This document shows, piece by piece, positions 1-9,628 of a DNA stretch of 64,000 nucleotides. Under the pieces are notes generated by a model that did no database searches, had not been told where the DNA came from, and saw only the letters and a program-made list of their open reading frames with translations. Each line of letters opens with the position of its first letter. Position 1 is the stretch's first letter. Made by a program: the position numbers and the translations under genes. The DNA comes from Parvibaculum lavamentivorans DS-1 (GTDB lineage Bacteria > Pseudomonadota > Alphaproteobacteria > Parvibaculales > Parvibaculaceae), in the NCBI RefSeq assembly GCF_000017565.1, contig NC_009719.1:3083001-3147000 (forward strand), written 5' to 3'.

Positions 1-443
1 AAGAGGATGTAGTCGCCGGGCGTTACGCGAGTGGGATCGAGGTTCAGCGTGTAGTTGCCGGTCATGTTCGTCTTCGGTTCGAGCGCGCCCGTTACCGGCA
101 GATTGACGCAAGGCTCGTCGTCGCGCTGCGACTGGACGAGGTTCTTGTCTTCATCGGTGACGAACCAGCGGAAAATATCGCATTGGGAGCGGAGTTCCAG
201 CGGCAGCGCCTCGTCGGTGTTGTTGGCGAGGGTGAGGCTTACATCAAGCGTTGTCAGCGAGGTGGCGCTGTAGGTCGCGGGCTGGCTCAAGCGGGCGGTG
301 AGTTCGACCGGCTCGCTCATATCGACGCGGCCGGTGACGATGAAGAACATGACGACGCCGACCATCGCAAGGGCGACGAGCGCGAAGCGCATCATGTTGC
401 GGCCTGCTTCCTCGGCCGCTTCTGTTGTGGGACGTTTTGCCAT
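1..443 (-). CDS. BsuPI-like domain membrane protein, partial
   Basis: The reading frame starts at an ATG (443 down to 441) and runs off the left edge of the window, giving about 147 residues without a stop. The N-terminus has about 17 polar residues and then a hydrophobic segment (roughly residues 18-38), so it is a signal anchor or one membrane helix. The rest is beta-rich and matches the general pattern of BsuPI-type (intracellular proteinase inhibitor) domains: a segment with LANNTDEALPLEL, then a late PGDY motif. It lies 5 bases downstream of the TRAP large permease and is probably cotranscribed with it. The role is unknown; it may assist the transporter in the envelope. Family assignment is by pattern only. 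Confidence 0.6.
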   Translation of the reverse strand, partial: MAKRPTTEAAEEAGRNMMRFALVALAMVGVVMFFIVTGRVDMSEPVELTARLSQPATYSATSLTTLDVSLTLANNTDEALPLELRSQCDIFRWFVTDEDKNLVQSQRDDEPCVNLPVTGALEPKTNMTGNYTLNLDPTRVTPGDYIL

Positions 444-448
444 GTGGA

Positions 449-2023
449 TTACATACCGCCGAAGAGGACGCCCGGCAACCATGTGGCGAGGGCGGGGAAA
501 AGGGCGATGACGCCGAGCGCCAGAAGCTGCAGCAGGACGAAGGGAACGGCGCCGCGATAAATCTGCATGGTGCTGACGCTCTCAGGCGCGACGCCGCGCA
601 GATAGAAGAGGGCGAAGCCGAAGGGCGGCGTGAGGAAGGAGGTCTGCAGATTGACCGCCATCATGACGCCGAGCCAGATGGGATTGACGTCCATCATCAG
701 CAGGATCGGAGCGACGATCGGCACCACGACGAAGATGATCTCGATGAAATCGAGAAAGAAGCCGAGCGCGAACATGATGAGCATGACGGTGATGACCGCG
801 CCGGTGGCGCCGCCCGGCATGGAATTCAGGAATTCATGCACCGTGTCGTCGCCGCCGAGGCCACGGAAGACGAGGCTGAAAAGCGCGGCGCCGATCAGGA
901 TGATGAAGACCATTGAGGTGATGCGCGCGGTGCTTTGTGTGACCTCGCCTATGACGCCGCTGCCCCAGAGGCGGAAGATGCTGGCGAAGAGACCCCAGGC
1001 AACGACGGCGCAGAGCGCATAGGCGAACCAGATGGCAAGCCAGTCGCTGCCGGAGATTTCGCTGCGCGCGGTCCGAAGATCCACAAAGGAGGTGAGCAGC
1101 AGCAAGGCGGCCAGCGCGGCGGCGGCCATGCGGACGGGAAGCTTGAGGCCGCCCGCGCGGTCGCCCGCGAGGAGGATGGAGCCGATGGCGCCGAGCGCAG
1201 CGGCTTCCGTCGGCGTTGCGATGCCGCCGAGGATCGAGCCCATGACGGCGACGATGAGCGCGACGGGCGGGAGAAGAGCGCGCAGCGTGCGGCGATAGAG
1301 TTCGGCGGTGGTGACGCTGTCATCGACCGGCATGGCGGGGGAGGACTTCGGATCGAGCGCGGCGCGGACGACCTGATAGAGGATGTAGAAGCCGACCAGC
1401 ATGAGGCCGGGCAGCAGCGCGCCCGCGAAGAGATCGCCGACCGAGAGCGTATCCGGCATCCAGTTGTTCTGTTCGAGCTGTGCCTTCTGGTAGGCGTTGG
1501 CGAGTGTGTCGCCGAGCAGCACGAGGACAATGGAGGGCGGGATGATCTGCCCGAGCGTGCCGGCGGCCGCGATGGAGCCGGAGGCGAGGGCGGGATCGTA
1601 GCCGCGGCGCAGCATGGTGGGGAGAGCGAGGAGCCCCATCGTCACCACGGTTGCGCCGACGATGCCTGTGGAGGCGGCGAGGAGCGCGCCGACGATGGAG
1701 ACAGAGATGCCGAGGCCGCCGCGCAAATGGCCGAAGAGGCGGCCCATGTTTTCGAGCAGTTCCTCCGCGACCTTGGAACGCTCCAGCATGGTGCCCATGA
1801 AGACGAAAAGCGGCACGGCGATCAGCACGTCGTTCGTCATGTTGCCGTAGATGCGTTGCGGCAGCGCAGCCATGAAGCCGAAGTCGAAGACGCCGAAGGC
1901 CATGCCGAGGAGGCCGAAGACGAGCGCGACGCCGGCCAGCGTGAATGCGACGGGGAAGCCGGTGAGCAGTACCGCGCAGACGGCGATGAACATCAGGACG
2001 TCGAGAGATTCGCGAAGATCCAT
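449..2023 (-). CDS. dctM: TRAP transporter large permease (DctM)
   Basis: Large membrane subunit of a tripartite ATP-independent periplasmic transporter, which uses an ion gradient to import an organic acid delivered by the binding protein. The protein is 524 residues, against roughly 430 for a typical DctM. The family core is clear: repeated hydrophobic helices, a GATVVTMG segment near residue 123, a GTLGQIIPPS segment near 155, and a C-terminal NLQTSFLTPPFG motif. The extra length is an insertion at about residues 285-358 that carries additional hydrophobic stretches between the two halves. It lies 10 bases after dctQ and ends 5 bases before the BsuPI-domain gene. Substrate is inferred from the binding protein to be an oxo- or hydroxy-acid. 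Confidence 0.9.
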   Translation of the reverse strand: MDLRESLDVLMFIAVCAVLLTGFPVAFTLAGVALVFGLLGMAFGVFDFGFMAALPQRIYGNMTNDVLIAVPLFVFMGTMLERSKVAEELLENMGRLFGHLRGGLGISVSIVGALLAASTGIVGATVVTMGLLALPTMLRRGYDPALASGSIAAAGTLGQIIPPSIVLVLLGDTLANAYQKAQLEQNNWMPDTLSVGDLFAGALLPGLMLVGFYILYQVVRAALDPKSSPAMPVDDSVTTAELYRRTLRALLPPVALIVAVMGSILGGIATPTEAAALGAIGSILLAGDRAGGLKLPVRMAAAALAALLLLTSFVDLRTARSEISGSDWLAIWFAYALCAVVAWGLFASIFRLWGSGVIGEVTQSTARITSMVFIILIGAALFSLVFRGLGGDDTVHEFLNSMPGGATGAVITVMLIMFALGFFLDFIEIIFVVVPIVAPILLMMDVNPIWLGVMMAVNLQTSFLTPPFGFALFYLRGVAPESVSTMQIYRGAVPFVLLQLLALGVIALFPALATWLPGVLFGGM

Positions 2024-2033
2024 CCGGCGGCGC

Positions 2034-2573
2034 CTAGAGAATGGTCGCGGCTTCCTCGACCGGCTTTTCCTGCCCGGCGAGAACGCGCAACGCGTGAATG
2101 ATGGTGGAGAGGCCTTGCAGCGCGAGAAGCACGACGAAAACGAGGATCACGCTTTTCAGAAGATAGACGCCCTGAATGCCGCTCGTCTCGCGGCTGCCTT
2201 CAAAGCTGCTCCACGAACTTTCGACATAGGGGAGGCCGACATAGAAGATCAGAAAGCAGACAGGCAGGAGAAGGAAAACGGTGCCGAGAAGGTCCACCCA
2301 TGCCTTGAAGGCGGGAGAGGCGGCGCGATAAATGACGTCGACCCGGACATGGCCGTTATGCAGGAGGGTGTAGCCGGCGGCGAGCATGAACATGGTGCCA
2401 TGCATGTAGACGATCGACTCCTGCGCCCAGACGGAGCCGACGCCAAAGACATAACGCATCAGCACGACGACGAACTGCGTCAGCACCATCAGGAGCGCGA
2501 GCCATGCGACCGCGCGGCCTATGGTTTCGTTCAGGGAATCGATCAGCGTTGCGAGATGCCAAAGCTTGTTCAT
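2034..2573 (-). CDS. dctQ: TRAP transporter small permease (DctQ)
   Basis: Small membrane subunit of the TRAP transporter, which pairs with DctM and is needed for transport. The product is 179 residues with four predicted membrane helices, the usual topology. Characteristic features are the early SLNETIGRAVAWLAL stretch and the central QESIVYMHGTMFMLAAGYTL stretch, with the conserved Gln-Glu before the second helix. The gene sits between dctP (14 bases upstream) and dctM (10 bases downstream) on the same strand, so the three form one operon read right to left. No sign of damage. Identification is firm at family level. Confidence 0.9.
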   Translation of the reverse strand: MNKLWHLATLIDSLNETIGRAVAWLALLMVLTQFVVVLMRYVFGVGSVWAQESIVYMHGTMFMLAAGYTLLHNGHVRVDVIYRAASPAFKAWVDLLGTVFLLLPVCFLIFYVGLPYVESSWSSFEGSRETSGIQGVYLLKSVILVFVVLLALQGLSTIIHALRVLAGQEKPVEEAATIL

Positions 2574-2587
2574 GATGGTGGCCCGCG

Positions 2588-3661
2588 TCAGCCGCGGCGG
2601 GCCTCCACGAAACCTTCATCGCCGATCCGCGTCCACTCTTCGGAGATGGCGAGCGCCTCGCGGAAGCTTTCATAGATCTTCGCGGTGGCGGCATCGCTTT
2701 TGGCGGCGTCTTCGAGGACTTCGCGCGACGCCTTCTTGAGAGCAGCGAGGACATCGTCGGGGAATTTCCGCATCTGTACGCCATGCTCATCGACCAGCGT
2801 CTTCAGGGCGCGGCCATTGTGATGGGTGTATTCGGCGAGGGTGTAGTCGTTTTCGGCAGCGCAGGCGGCGCGGACAATCGCTTGTTGCGGCTTGGTGAAG
2901 GACTCCCAGACGGAGAGATTGAAGCCGGCGGCGAGGCTCGATCCCGGCTCGTGGAAGCCCGGCCAGTAGTAGAATTTGGCGATGCGGTAGAAACCGAAGG
3001 CCATGTCGTTCCAGGGCGCGACCCATTCGGCGGCGTCGATGGTGCCGTTCTGGAGGGCGGGGAAAATATCCGGTCCGGCGAGCGTGACGGCGGCGGCGCC
3101 GAGGCGGCGCATGACCTCGCCGCCGAGACCGGGCATGCGGATCTTGAGGCCCTTCAGGTCGTCCAGCGACTTGATCTCGTTGCGATACCAGCCAGCGAGC
3201 TGCACGCCGGTATTGGCGGTCATGAGGGGTTTGATGTTGAAGCCTTTGGAGAGGCCGTCCCAGAGCTCCTGTCCGCCGCCATGATAGATCCAGCCGTTGA
3301 TTTCGGCGGCCGTCATGCCGAAGGGAACAGCAGTGAAGAAGTTGAACGCCTTGGACTTGCCCTGCCAGTAATATTCCGCGCCGTGATAGATGTCGGCGGC
3401 ACCGCTTGAAACGGTATCGAAGGATTCGAGCGCGGGGACGAGTTCACCGGCGGCGTAGACCTTGATGTCGATCTGGCCGTCCGTCATGTCGCGGATGCGG
3501 GTGGCGAGGCGTTCGGCGGAGACACCGAGGCCGGGATAATTCTTCGGCCAGGTGGTGACCATCTTGAGCTGGCGCTTGCCCTGCGCCACGGCAGGCGCGG
3601 GCATGGCGGCGGCGGCGATGGCGGCTGTGCCAGCGCCCGTCAAGAACGAACGGCGTTTCAT
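2588..3661 (-). CDS. dctP: TRAP transporter substrate-binding protein, TakP-like
   Basis: Periplasmic solute receptor of the TRAP system, 357 residues. The N-terminus has a twin-arginine signal (MKRRSFLTGAGTAAIAAAA) followed by an AVAQ cleavage region, so export is probably by Tat. From memory it resembles the alpha-keto-acid receptor TakP of Rhodobacter: the segments ANTGVQLAGWYRNEI (near residue 148), LKIRMPGLGGEVMRRLG with the substrate-clamping Arg, and TIDAAEWVAPWND line up with that protein. The substrate is therefore likely a 2-oxo or 2-hydroxy monocarboxylate; this is inference from similarity. It is the first gene of the leftward TRAP operon, with about 118 bases separating it from bpt upstream. 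Confidence 0.88.
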   Translation of the reverse strand: MKRRSFLTGAGTAAIAAAAMPAPAVAQGKRQLKMVTTWPKNYPGLGVSAERLATRIRDMTDGQIDIKVYAAGELVPALESFDTVSSGAADIYHGAEYYWQGKSKAFNFFTAVPFGMTAAEINGWIYHGGGQELWDGLSKGFNIKPLMTANTGVQLAGWYRNEIKSLDDLKGLKIRMPGLGGEVMRRLGAAAVTLAGPDIFPALQNGTIDAAEWVAPWNDMAFGFYRIAKFYYWPGFHEPGSSLAAGFNLSVWESFTKPQQAIVRAACAAENDYTLAEYTHHNGRALKTLVDEHGVQMRKFPDDVLAALKKASREVLEDAAKSDAATAKIYESFREALAISEEWTRIGDEGFVEARRG

Positions 3662-3779
3662 GGACGACTCCCCGATTTACTTCCCCGGCGCGGCCCTCTC
3701 CGGCCGCCTGACCCCTGATTGAAGGGGTACAATTTGCGGCCAGTATAGGCGCGCGGGCGCGCGGCGCAACAGCGACCGC

Positions 3780-4505
3780 TCAGGAAGCGGGATGCGCGCG
3801 CCAGCCCTCCATGGTCAGGGCTTCGAGGGGGCGGAAGCGGGTCTTGTAGGCCATCTTGCGGCTGCCATCGACCCAGTAGCCGAGATAGACGTAAGGGAGG
3901 CTGAGGGCGCGGGCCCTCTCTATATGCTCGAGGACCATCCATGTGCCGAGGCTGCGGCCCGGCTCGCCGGGTTCGTAGAAGCTGTAGACCATCGACAGGC
4001 CGTCATCGAGCATGTCGGTGAGGGCGGCGGCGGTGAGCGTGCCGTCCGGGCGGCGATATTCAAAGAGGCGGGTGGCGATGGTCGTATCCTCGACCATGGC
4101 GACGTAATCGAGGCGCGACATGTCGGCCATGCCGCCTTCGGCGTGGCGGGCGTCGAGGTAGCGGCGCAGCAGCGTGTATTGCTCATCGGTGGCGCGGGCA
4201 GGCTGCGGCGTGGAGCGGAGATCGGCGTTGCGCGCGAGGATGCGGCGGAACGTGCGGCCGGGCTGGAAATCCTTCACGACGACACGGACGGAGACGCAGG
4301 CCTGGCAATCGTCGCAGGCGGGGCGATAGGCGATGTTCTGGCTGCGGCGGAAGCCGGCCTGGGTGAGCGCGTTGTTGAGGGAGACGGGCTCGTCGCCGAG
4401 AAGGTGGGTGAAGACCTTCTTTTCGTAGCGGCCGAGCAGGTAGGGGCACGGCTGCGGCGCCGTGATGTAGAACTGCGGAAATCTCGTGCGGGACTGGTCT
4501 GTCAC
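3780..4505 (-). CDS. bpt: Aspartate/glutamate leucyl-tRNA-protein transferase
   Basis: Cytoplasmic N-end-rule aminoacyltransferase (Bpt/ATE family, 241 residues). It attaches leucine from Leu-tRNA to proteins with N-terminal Asp or Glu and marks them for Clp degradation. Family hallmarks are the N-terminal [15 protein letters not shown], the cysteine cluster [10 protein letters not shown] (near residue 65), and the C-terminal acetyltransferase-like half with [16 protein letters not shown]. Length is normal for the family. It lies between the TRAP operon and the SLC13-type permease, all on the same strand, with a 32-base gap to the permease. Confidence 0.9.
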   Translation of the reverse strand: MTDQSRTRFPQFYITAPQPCPYLLGRYEKKVFTHLLGDEPVSLNNALTQAGFRRSQNIAYRPACDDCQACVSVRVVVKDFQPGRTFRRILARNADLRSTPQPARATDEQYTLLRRYLDARHAEGGMADMSRLDYVAMVEDTTIATRLFEYRRPDGTLTAAALTDMLDDGLSMVYSFYEPGEPGRSLGTWMVLEHIERARALSLPYVYLGYWVDGSRKMAYKTRFRPLEALTMEGWRAHPAS

Positions 4506-4537
4506 TGCCTTCTCGCGCTCGCGGTCACATTTCCGGT

Positions 4538-6397
4538 TCAGAGCCCATAATACCAGGGCGCGAAGAAAGAATAGGCCAGCCAGAGCAGAATGACGAGGGG
4601 TGTTCCGGCGCGGACGAAATCCCTGAATTCATAATGGCCAGGTCCCATAACCAGAAGATTGGTCTGGTAGCCCATGGGTGTGGCGAAGGAGCAGTTGGCG
4701 GCGAAGATGACCGCGTAGACGAAGATCAGGGGATCGACGCCGAGCTGCGTTGCCGTGCTGATGGCAATGGGTGTGAACAGGACGGCGGTGGCATTGTTGG
4801 TGAGGACGTTGGTGGTGAGGGCGGTGGCGAAGAAGAAGGCCGAGAGAATGACCGGGACGCCGTAGCCGGCAAAGACCAGCACCGATGCCTCGGCGATGGC
4901 GCGGGCGCCGCCTGTCGCGTCGAGGGCGGCGGCGACGCCGAGCATGGCACCGACCATGAGAAATATCCGCCGGTCTATCGCGCGGGCGGCCTGGCGCACG
5001 TTGAGGACGCCGGTTGCGATGATGGCGGCGGCGGCGCCAACGGCGGCGATCTCGATGGGGACAAGGCCGGTCAAGACGGTGGCGACCATGATGCCGAAGA
5101 CGGCGAGGGCGCGGCGGGCGAATTTCGGGTCCGGCAGTTCGGTTGCCGACCATTCGAGGAGGAGGACGTCGCGATTGTGCCGGAGGTCCTGCACCTGGGC
5201 GCCCTTGCCGAGAACGAGCAGCACGTCGCCCGCTTCGAGCCGAATGTCGTTCAGCAGGGTGCGGATCATGCGGCTGCGGCGCTGGATGCCGAGAACGATG
5301 CAGCCGGTCTGGTGGCGGAAGGCGATCTGCTCGATGGTCTGGCCGATCATGCGGGAGCCGGGCGCGACCACGGTTTCGGCAAGGACGAGCTCGCCGCCGG
5401 GCTTCGCGGGGCCTTCGCTCGTGTCGAGACCTTCGGCGAAACGCTCCTCAAGCATGCCTTCGAATATGCGCGAGCCGGACTTCAGGGCTTCGGTCAATGT
5501 CTGGCGGGTGGCGGCGACGATGACGACATCGCCGGGGACGAGCGTCACGTCCTCGAAGGGCGGCAGGATCGGGTGTTCGCCGCGCTGGATCATGCGGACC
5601 GTCATGTCGCGGAGCGGCGGGAAGAGGCCGGCAACGGAACTGACGCCGACAAGGGGATGGCCGGAGGTGATTTCGAGCTGGGCGATATATTGCTTGCCGC
5701 CCCCGGCTTCAGGGCCCGAGAGATCGACGGCGCCGCCGCGATCCGGCAGGAGATGCGGCACGACGAGCGTGGCGTAGAGGAAGCCGATCGCGGCGAGAAA
5801 CATACCGGGGACGACAAAGTCGAAAATGCCGATGGGCGGGAGGTGCGATGTCATCACGACGCCCGCCGCGAGGAGGTTTGTCGAGGAGCCGATAAGCGTT
5901 GTCATGCCACCGAGGATCGAGACGAAGCTCAAGGTCATCATCACCTTCGGCGCGCGCTGGCCGAAGCGGCCCGCCAGCGTGGCGAGGACGGGGATGAACA
6001 TCACCGCGACCGGGGTGTTGTTCAGGAAGGCGCTGATGACGGCGACCAGAAGGAAGGTGCAGAAGATGGTGAGGCCAGGGCGCGTGGAGCCGAGATCGGC
6101 GACGGAACGCGCGGCGCCATCGAGCGCGCCGGTCTGGAACATGCCGTGGCCGACGACCAGGAGCGCGAGGACGGCGATGAGTGCGGGATTGGCGAAGCCC
6201 GCCAGCAATGCGGTGGAACTCAAGAGGTTTTGTCCCGCCGGGCCGGTGACGGGGAAGAGATAGAAGAAGACGAGCAGGAAAACGAGAATGCCGAGCGCGG
6301 AGAGCTCGAGCGAAATCCGTTCAATGCTGAAAAGCAGGACCGCGACCAGGATCAGGCCATAGGTCACCCACATCTGCCAGGCGAAAGCGATTTCCAT
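4538..6397 (-). CDS. SLC13/DASS-type permease with two RCK-C domains
   Basis: A 619-residue inner-membrane permease of the SLC13 / ArsB-NhaD superfamily. Hydrophobic helices fill residues 1-210 and 425-619, and the middle holds two cytosolic TrkA-C (RCK-C) domains. The second ends in [19 protein letters not shown]. Both transport halves carry the family's Asn-Thr signature (NNTPVAVMF in the first, [15 protein letters not shown] in the second). Such proteins take up sulfate, dicarboxylates or other anions; the substrate cannot be read from sequence. It precedes bpt on the same strand with a 32-base gap. Confidence 0.85.
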   Translation of the reverse strand: MEIAFAWQMWVTYGLILVAVLLFSIERISLELSALGILVFLLVFFYLFPVTGPAGQNLLSSTALLAGFANPALIAVLALLVVGHGMFQTGALDGAARSVADLGSTRPGLTIFCTFLLVAVISAFLNNTPVAVMFIPVLATLAGRFGQRAPKVMMTLSFVSILGGMTTLIGSSTNLLAAGVVMTSHLPPIGIFDFVVPGMFLAAIGFLYATLVVPHLLPDRGGAVDLSGPEAGGGKQYIAQLEITSGHPLVGVSSVAGLFPPLRDMTVRMIQRGEHPILPPFEDVTLVPGDVVIVAATRQTLTEALKSGSRIFEGMLEERFAEGLDTSEGPAKPGGELVLAETVVAPGSRMIGQTIEQIAFRHQTGCIVLGIQRRSRMIRTLLNDIRLEAGDVLLVLGKGAQVQDLRHNRDVLLLEWSATELPDPKFARRALAVFGIMVATVLTGLVPIEIAAVGAAAAIIATGVLNVRQAARAIDRRIFLMVGAMLGVAAALDATGGARAIAEASVLVFAGYGVPVILSAFFFATALTTNVLTNNATAVLFTPIAISTATQLGVDPLIFVYAVIFAANCSFATPMGYQTNLLVMGPGHYEFRDFVRAGTPLVILLWLAYSFFAPWYYGL

Positions 6398-6495
6398 GCG
6401 CGCATCTAGTCAGGGAGCGCACAGCACGGCAAGCCGGCGGTGCGCCCGGAGATTAAAAGAAAGGATCAGCAGGCGTTACGCGAAGCGGCCTCGGT

Positions 6496-6975
6496 TCAGA
6501 CGGAACGGCGGACGAAGACAGTACCGCAAAGATAGTCGTGGAGACAGCGGCGCTGCTCGTTGAAGAAGGGCACCAGCAGGACAAGGACCGTGCCGATGGC
6601 GACGCTCGCGTAAAAGAGGATGGTTTGCAGCGCGGCCTGAAGGTACCCGGGACGGCGGCCGTTCCAGGCGCGGAGTTCGATGCCCTGCCAGCGCATGCCG
6701 GGCGTTGCCGAATGACGGCCGCCGAGCGTGAAGGTGAAATAGGCAAGGGCAATGAGGGGCGAGAGCGCGGCGCCGGGCCAGAGGAGGCCGAAGGTCAGGA
6801 TACCGAGGACGCCGAAAGCGATTGTCGCCAGCACCAGCAGGATGCAGACGGCGAGGAGGTCGGCGAGGAAGGCGAGGCAACGTGCGGCGATAACGCCGTC
6901 AAAGGAACCCGCGGGCCACTGGAAGCTTTCCGAGGCGGAGAGGCCTGTTGGCGCTACCTGATTGCTTTCGCTCAT
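6496..6975 (-). CDS. RDD family membrane protein
   Basis: Small integral membrane protein of 159 residues when read from the ATG at 6975. A longer reading frame extends upstream but has no similarity to the family. The RDD domain begins near residue 27 with the Arg-Asp pattern (AARCLAFLADLL), followed by two hydrophobic helices, then a GGRHSATPGMRWQGIELRAW segment typical of RDD proteins, a last helix pair and a basic end. RDD proteins are poorly understood; some have been linked to ion homeostasis. It stands alone between the SLC13 permease and motB, all leftward. Confidence 0.8.
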   Translation of the reverse strand: MSESNQVAPTGLSASESFQWPAGSFDGVIAARCLAFLADLLAVCILLVLATIAFGVLGILTFGLLWPGAALSPLIALAYFTFTLGGRHSATPGMRWQGIELRAWNGRRPGYLQAALQTILFYASVAIGTVLVLLVPFFNEQRRCLHDYLCGTVFVRRSV

Positions 6976-7054
6976 GTTTTTCCCGTCCCTGTGAAAACCA
7001 GCCCGTTTCACATAAGACGTCAAAAAGCGGAAGGCAAGCGGAGTGTCTGCCGGA

Positions 7055-7951
7055 TCAGGGGCTGAAGCCGGGCGGTGTGACCGAAGCTTCACGGAGAAGG
7101 ACGATCGAAAGTCGCCGGTTGGCGGCCATATAGGGGTCTTCGGGGAAGAGGGGCTCCGAATCGGCCTTGCCGATGACCTGATAGATGCGGTCGTTGGAAA
7201 GGCCCGCTCCCGCGAGGATGCGACGGGTGGCATTGGCGCGGTCGGCGGTGAGTTCCCAGTTCGAATAGCCGGGACGGCCTTCGACCGGGTTCGCATCCGT
7301 GTGACCCGAGATGCTGACGCGGTTGGGCAGTTTGATGAGGATGTTCGAGACTTCTTCGATCAACTGCCGGGTGCGCTCGTATGGTTCCGCATTGCCGGAG
7401 GGGAACATGGAGCGGCCGTCCTGGTCGACGATCTGGATGCGGAGGCCTTCCGGCGTCTCGTCGATGATGACGTTGCGGGAAAGTTCGGCGAGGTCGGGGT
7501 TCTCGCGCATTGCCTGGCGGATGCTTTCGGCGGCGCTGCGGAAGTTCCTTTCGTCGCGGGCGGATTTTTCCTTAAGGAGCTTGTCGACCTGCGCAGCGGC
7601 GGCCTTCTCTTCAGCCGTCTCCGGGCTCTTGGGCTGGGCGGGCGTCGAGATGGTCATGACGACCTGCGGCTTGGTGCCCGGCATGCGCGCACCTTCCTCG
7701 TCGAAGGCGGTGCCGCCCATGATGCCGCCGGCACCGCTTGTGGAGCGGCTGACATTCGAGGGGGCGAAATAATCGGCGAGGCCCTGCTTCTGCTCCGGCG
7801 TCGTCATGCTGATGAGCCACATCAACAGGAAGAAGGCCATCATCGCCGTCACGAAGTCGGCATAGGCGATCTTCCACGCACCGCCATGATGGCCGTGGAC
7901 GACCTTCTTGACCTTCTTGAGGATGATCGGCTGCTGGTTTGGCGTCGCCAT
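7055..7951 (-). CDS. motB: Flagellar motor stator protein MotB
   Basis: Stator subunit that anchors MotA to peptidoglycan and carries the proton-binding Asp. The product is 298 residues: a basic N-terminus, one membrane helix (about residues 27-47, AYADFVTAMMAFFLLMWLI, with Asp32 as the proton carrier), a low-complexity linker, and a C-terminal OmpA-like peptidoglycan-binding domain (SGHTDANP, NWELTADRANATRR and NRRLSIVLL motifs). It starts 15 bases after the motA stop, so the two are cotranscribed. No other flagellar genes are in the window. Confidence 0.92.
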   Translation of the reverse strand: MATPNQQPIILKKVKKVVHGHHGGAWKIAYADFVTAMMAFFLLMWLISMTTPEQKQGLADYFAPSNVSRSTSGAGGIMGGTAFDEEGARMPGTKPQVVMTISTPAQPKSPETAEEKAAAAQVDKLLKEKSARDERNFRSAAESIRQAMRENPDLAELSRNVIIDETPEGLRIQIVDQDGRSMFPSGNAEPYERTRQLIEEVSNILIKLPNRVSISGHTDANPVEGRPGYSNWELTADRANATRRILAGAGLSNDRIYQVIGKADSEPLFPEDPYMAANRRLSIVLLREASVTPPGFSP

Positions 7952-7966
7952 TTTTTGTCAGCTCCG

Positions 7967-8830
7967 TCAGGCGGCGGGCTGCAGGGCGGCGGTGGACTGT
8001 TCCACTTCGATGAAGGTGGGACGGACTTCCGACATCAGCGCCTTGCGCGCGAATTCGATGGAGACGGCCGGCGCGTAGCCGGCCATGTGGGCGAGGAGGC
8101 CCGCCTTCATCGAGAGAAAATATTTCGATTCCGCTTCGTAGGTATTGCGGAGCGACTGCGCCATTGGGCCGAAGAAGCCGTAGGCGACGAAGACGCCGAG
8201 GAAGGTGCCGACAAGGGCGCCGCCGATAAGGCCGCCGAGAACGGAGGGCGGCTGGTCGATCGAGCCCATGGTCTTGATGACGCCGAGCACGGCGGCGACG
8301 ATGCCGAGAGCGGGTGTACCGTCGGCGAGCGCCTGCATGGCGCTGACGATGCGCTCACGTTCCTGGTGATGGGTTTCGAGTTCCTCGTCCATCAGCGACT
8401 CGAGCTCATGCGCGTTTTCGGTGCCAAGCGTGATCATGCGCAGGTAGTCGCACATGAATTCAACGGCGTGATGGTCGGCGGAGAATTTGGGGAACTGGGC
8501 GAAGATGGTGCTTTCGCCGGGGTTTTCGACATGGGCTTCGAGGGCAAGGTTGCCTTTGCTCTTGGCGAGCTTGAAGAGGGTGTATTGAAGGCCGAGCAGT
8601 TCAAGGAAGGCGGCCTTGTCGTAGCGGGGGCCTTTGAAAAGGGTGCCGAAAATGCCGCCGACCGCCTTCAGCACAGAAGGCGGATTGGCGATGCAGAATG
8701 CGCCGAAGGCGGCACCGAGGATGATGACAGCCTCGAATGGCTGCCAAAGTACCTCGAGGTGGCCGCCCATAGCGGCGTAGCCCCCGAACACACTCAACAA
8801 TACTACCGCGATGCCGACAATGAGCCGCAT
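7967..8830 (-). CDS. motA: Flagellar motor stator protein MotA
   Basis: Proton-channel subunit of the flagellar stator, 287 residues from the ATG at 8830. An upstream extension of 25 residues is possible but does not resemble MotA, which normally begins directly with the first helix (MRLIVGIAVVLLSVFGGYA here). Family features are GGHLEVLWQPFEAVIILGAA at the second helix, a cytoplasmic loop with charged residues, the TPALGIVAAVLGVIKTMG helix with its conserved proline, and GALVGTFLGVFVAYGFFGP. It is the first gene of the motA-motB pair. The 273-base gap to the divergent flavin reductase at 9104 holds its promoter. Confidence 0.92.
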   Translation of the reverse strand: MRLIVGIAVVLLSVFGGYAAMGGHLEVLWQPFEAVIILGAAFGAFCIANPPSVLKAVGGIFGTLFKGPRYDKAAFLELLGLQYTLFKLAKSKGNLALEAHVENPGESTIFAQFPKFSADHHAVEFMCDYLRMITLGTENAHELESLMDEELETHHQERERIVSAMQALADGTPALGIVAAVLGVIKTMGSIDQPPSVLGGLIGGALVGTFLGVFVAYGFFGPMAQSLRNTYEAESKYFLSMKAGLLAHMAGYAPAVSIEFARKALMSEVRPTFIEVEQSTAALQPAA

Positions 8831-9103
8831 ATGCCCAAGCACTCTCTTGTACGTGATCCACGGCCATCCAGCCGCGCAGCAGGCCCGCCCCGCCTCAGCC
8901 GCCATCTTGCTGCGCGCGTCTTAACAGCGGGTTTAACCAATCTGTTTTGCGTGAAAATCTCTGGATTTGCGCCAGATGGTGTTGCGCGGGCGAGGCCGCG
9001 TGGCTTAAACCGGGCATGGACGTTAACGACCGGTTGACGAAATGGGCCACCGGCGGGCGCGGACGAAGGCGGGAACCCGCATTTTCGAGGAGTTAGGCGC
9101 GCC

Positions 9104-9622
9104 ATGGCGAGCGGCGAAGAGACGATAGAGCAGGGCGGCGCCCACGATATTCGCAAGTTCCGTAATGCGCTTGGCTGGTTCGCGACCGGTGTTGCCGTCA
9201 TCACGACACGTGTGAAGGGCGGCGAGCCCTTCGGCATTACCGTGAACTCGTTTTCATCGGTTTCGCTCGATCCGCCGCTCGTGCTCTGGTGCCTCGACAA
9301 GAAGTCAGACACGCTGGCGGCGTTCGAGCAGGCGACGCATTTCACGGTCAATGTTTTGCGGGAGGAGCACCAGGACCTCTCCGCGCGGCTGGCACGGAAA
9401 GGCGATCACAGCCTTGCCGGCATGGACGTGCGGGAAGGCGAAAGCGGCAGCCCCGCGCTTGCCGAGGCGCTCGCCCATTTCGAATGCGAAATCGAAGCGC
9501 GGCACGATGCGGGCGACCATGTCATCATGGTGGGGCGTGTCGTGAAGTTCGATTATGTGGAAGAAGGGCGGCCGCTGCTCTATCACCGCGGCGCCTATCA
9601 GATGTTGCCGCCGGTCATATAA
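9104..9622 (+). CDS. Flavin reductase domain protein (RutF/HpaC-like)
   Basis: A 172-residue FMN-binding split-barrel protein that uses NAD(P)H to reduce flavin, usually for a partner monooxygenase. Motifs: FRNALGWFATGVAVITTR at the N-terminus, then FGITVNSFSSVSLDPPLVLWCL, the flavin-contacting core of this family, and FTVNVLREEHQDLSARLA. The C-terminus has the RPLLYHRGAYQML ending common in this group. No monooxygenase gene is nearby, so the partner is unknown. The ATG at 9104 follows a GAGGAG-like ribosome site (about 9089-9094). The stop lies six bases from the end of the convergent MarR gene. Confidence 0.85.
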   Translation: MASGEETIEQGGAHDIRKFRNALGWFATGVAVITTRVKGGEPFGITVNSFSSVSLDPPLVLWCLDKKSDTLAAFEQATHFTVNVLREEHQDLSARLARKGDHSLAGMDVREGESGSPALAEALAHFECEIEARHDAGDHVIMVGRVVKFDYVEEGRPLLYHRGAYQMLPPVI

Positions 9623-9628
9623 GGCGCA

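Noticed and set aside
4634-6409. Long open frame on the + strand opposite the SLC13 permease (591 codons)
   Set aside because: It is an antisense shadow produced by GC-rich codon bias: the product is a low-complexity Asp/Glu/Gly/Arg-rich sequence with no domain, while the minus-strand frame is a clear transporter.
7043-9037. Plus-strand frame opposite motA and motB (664 codons)
   Set aside because: Shadow of the two stator genes, with no conserved domain.
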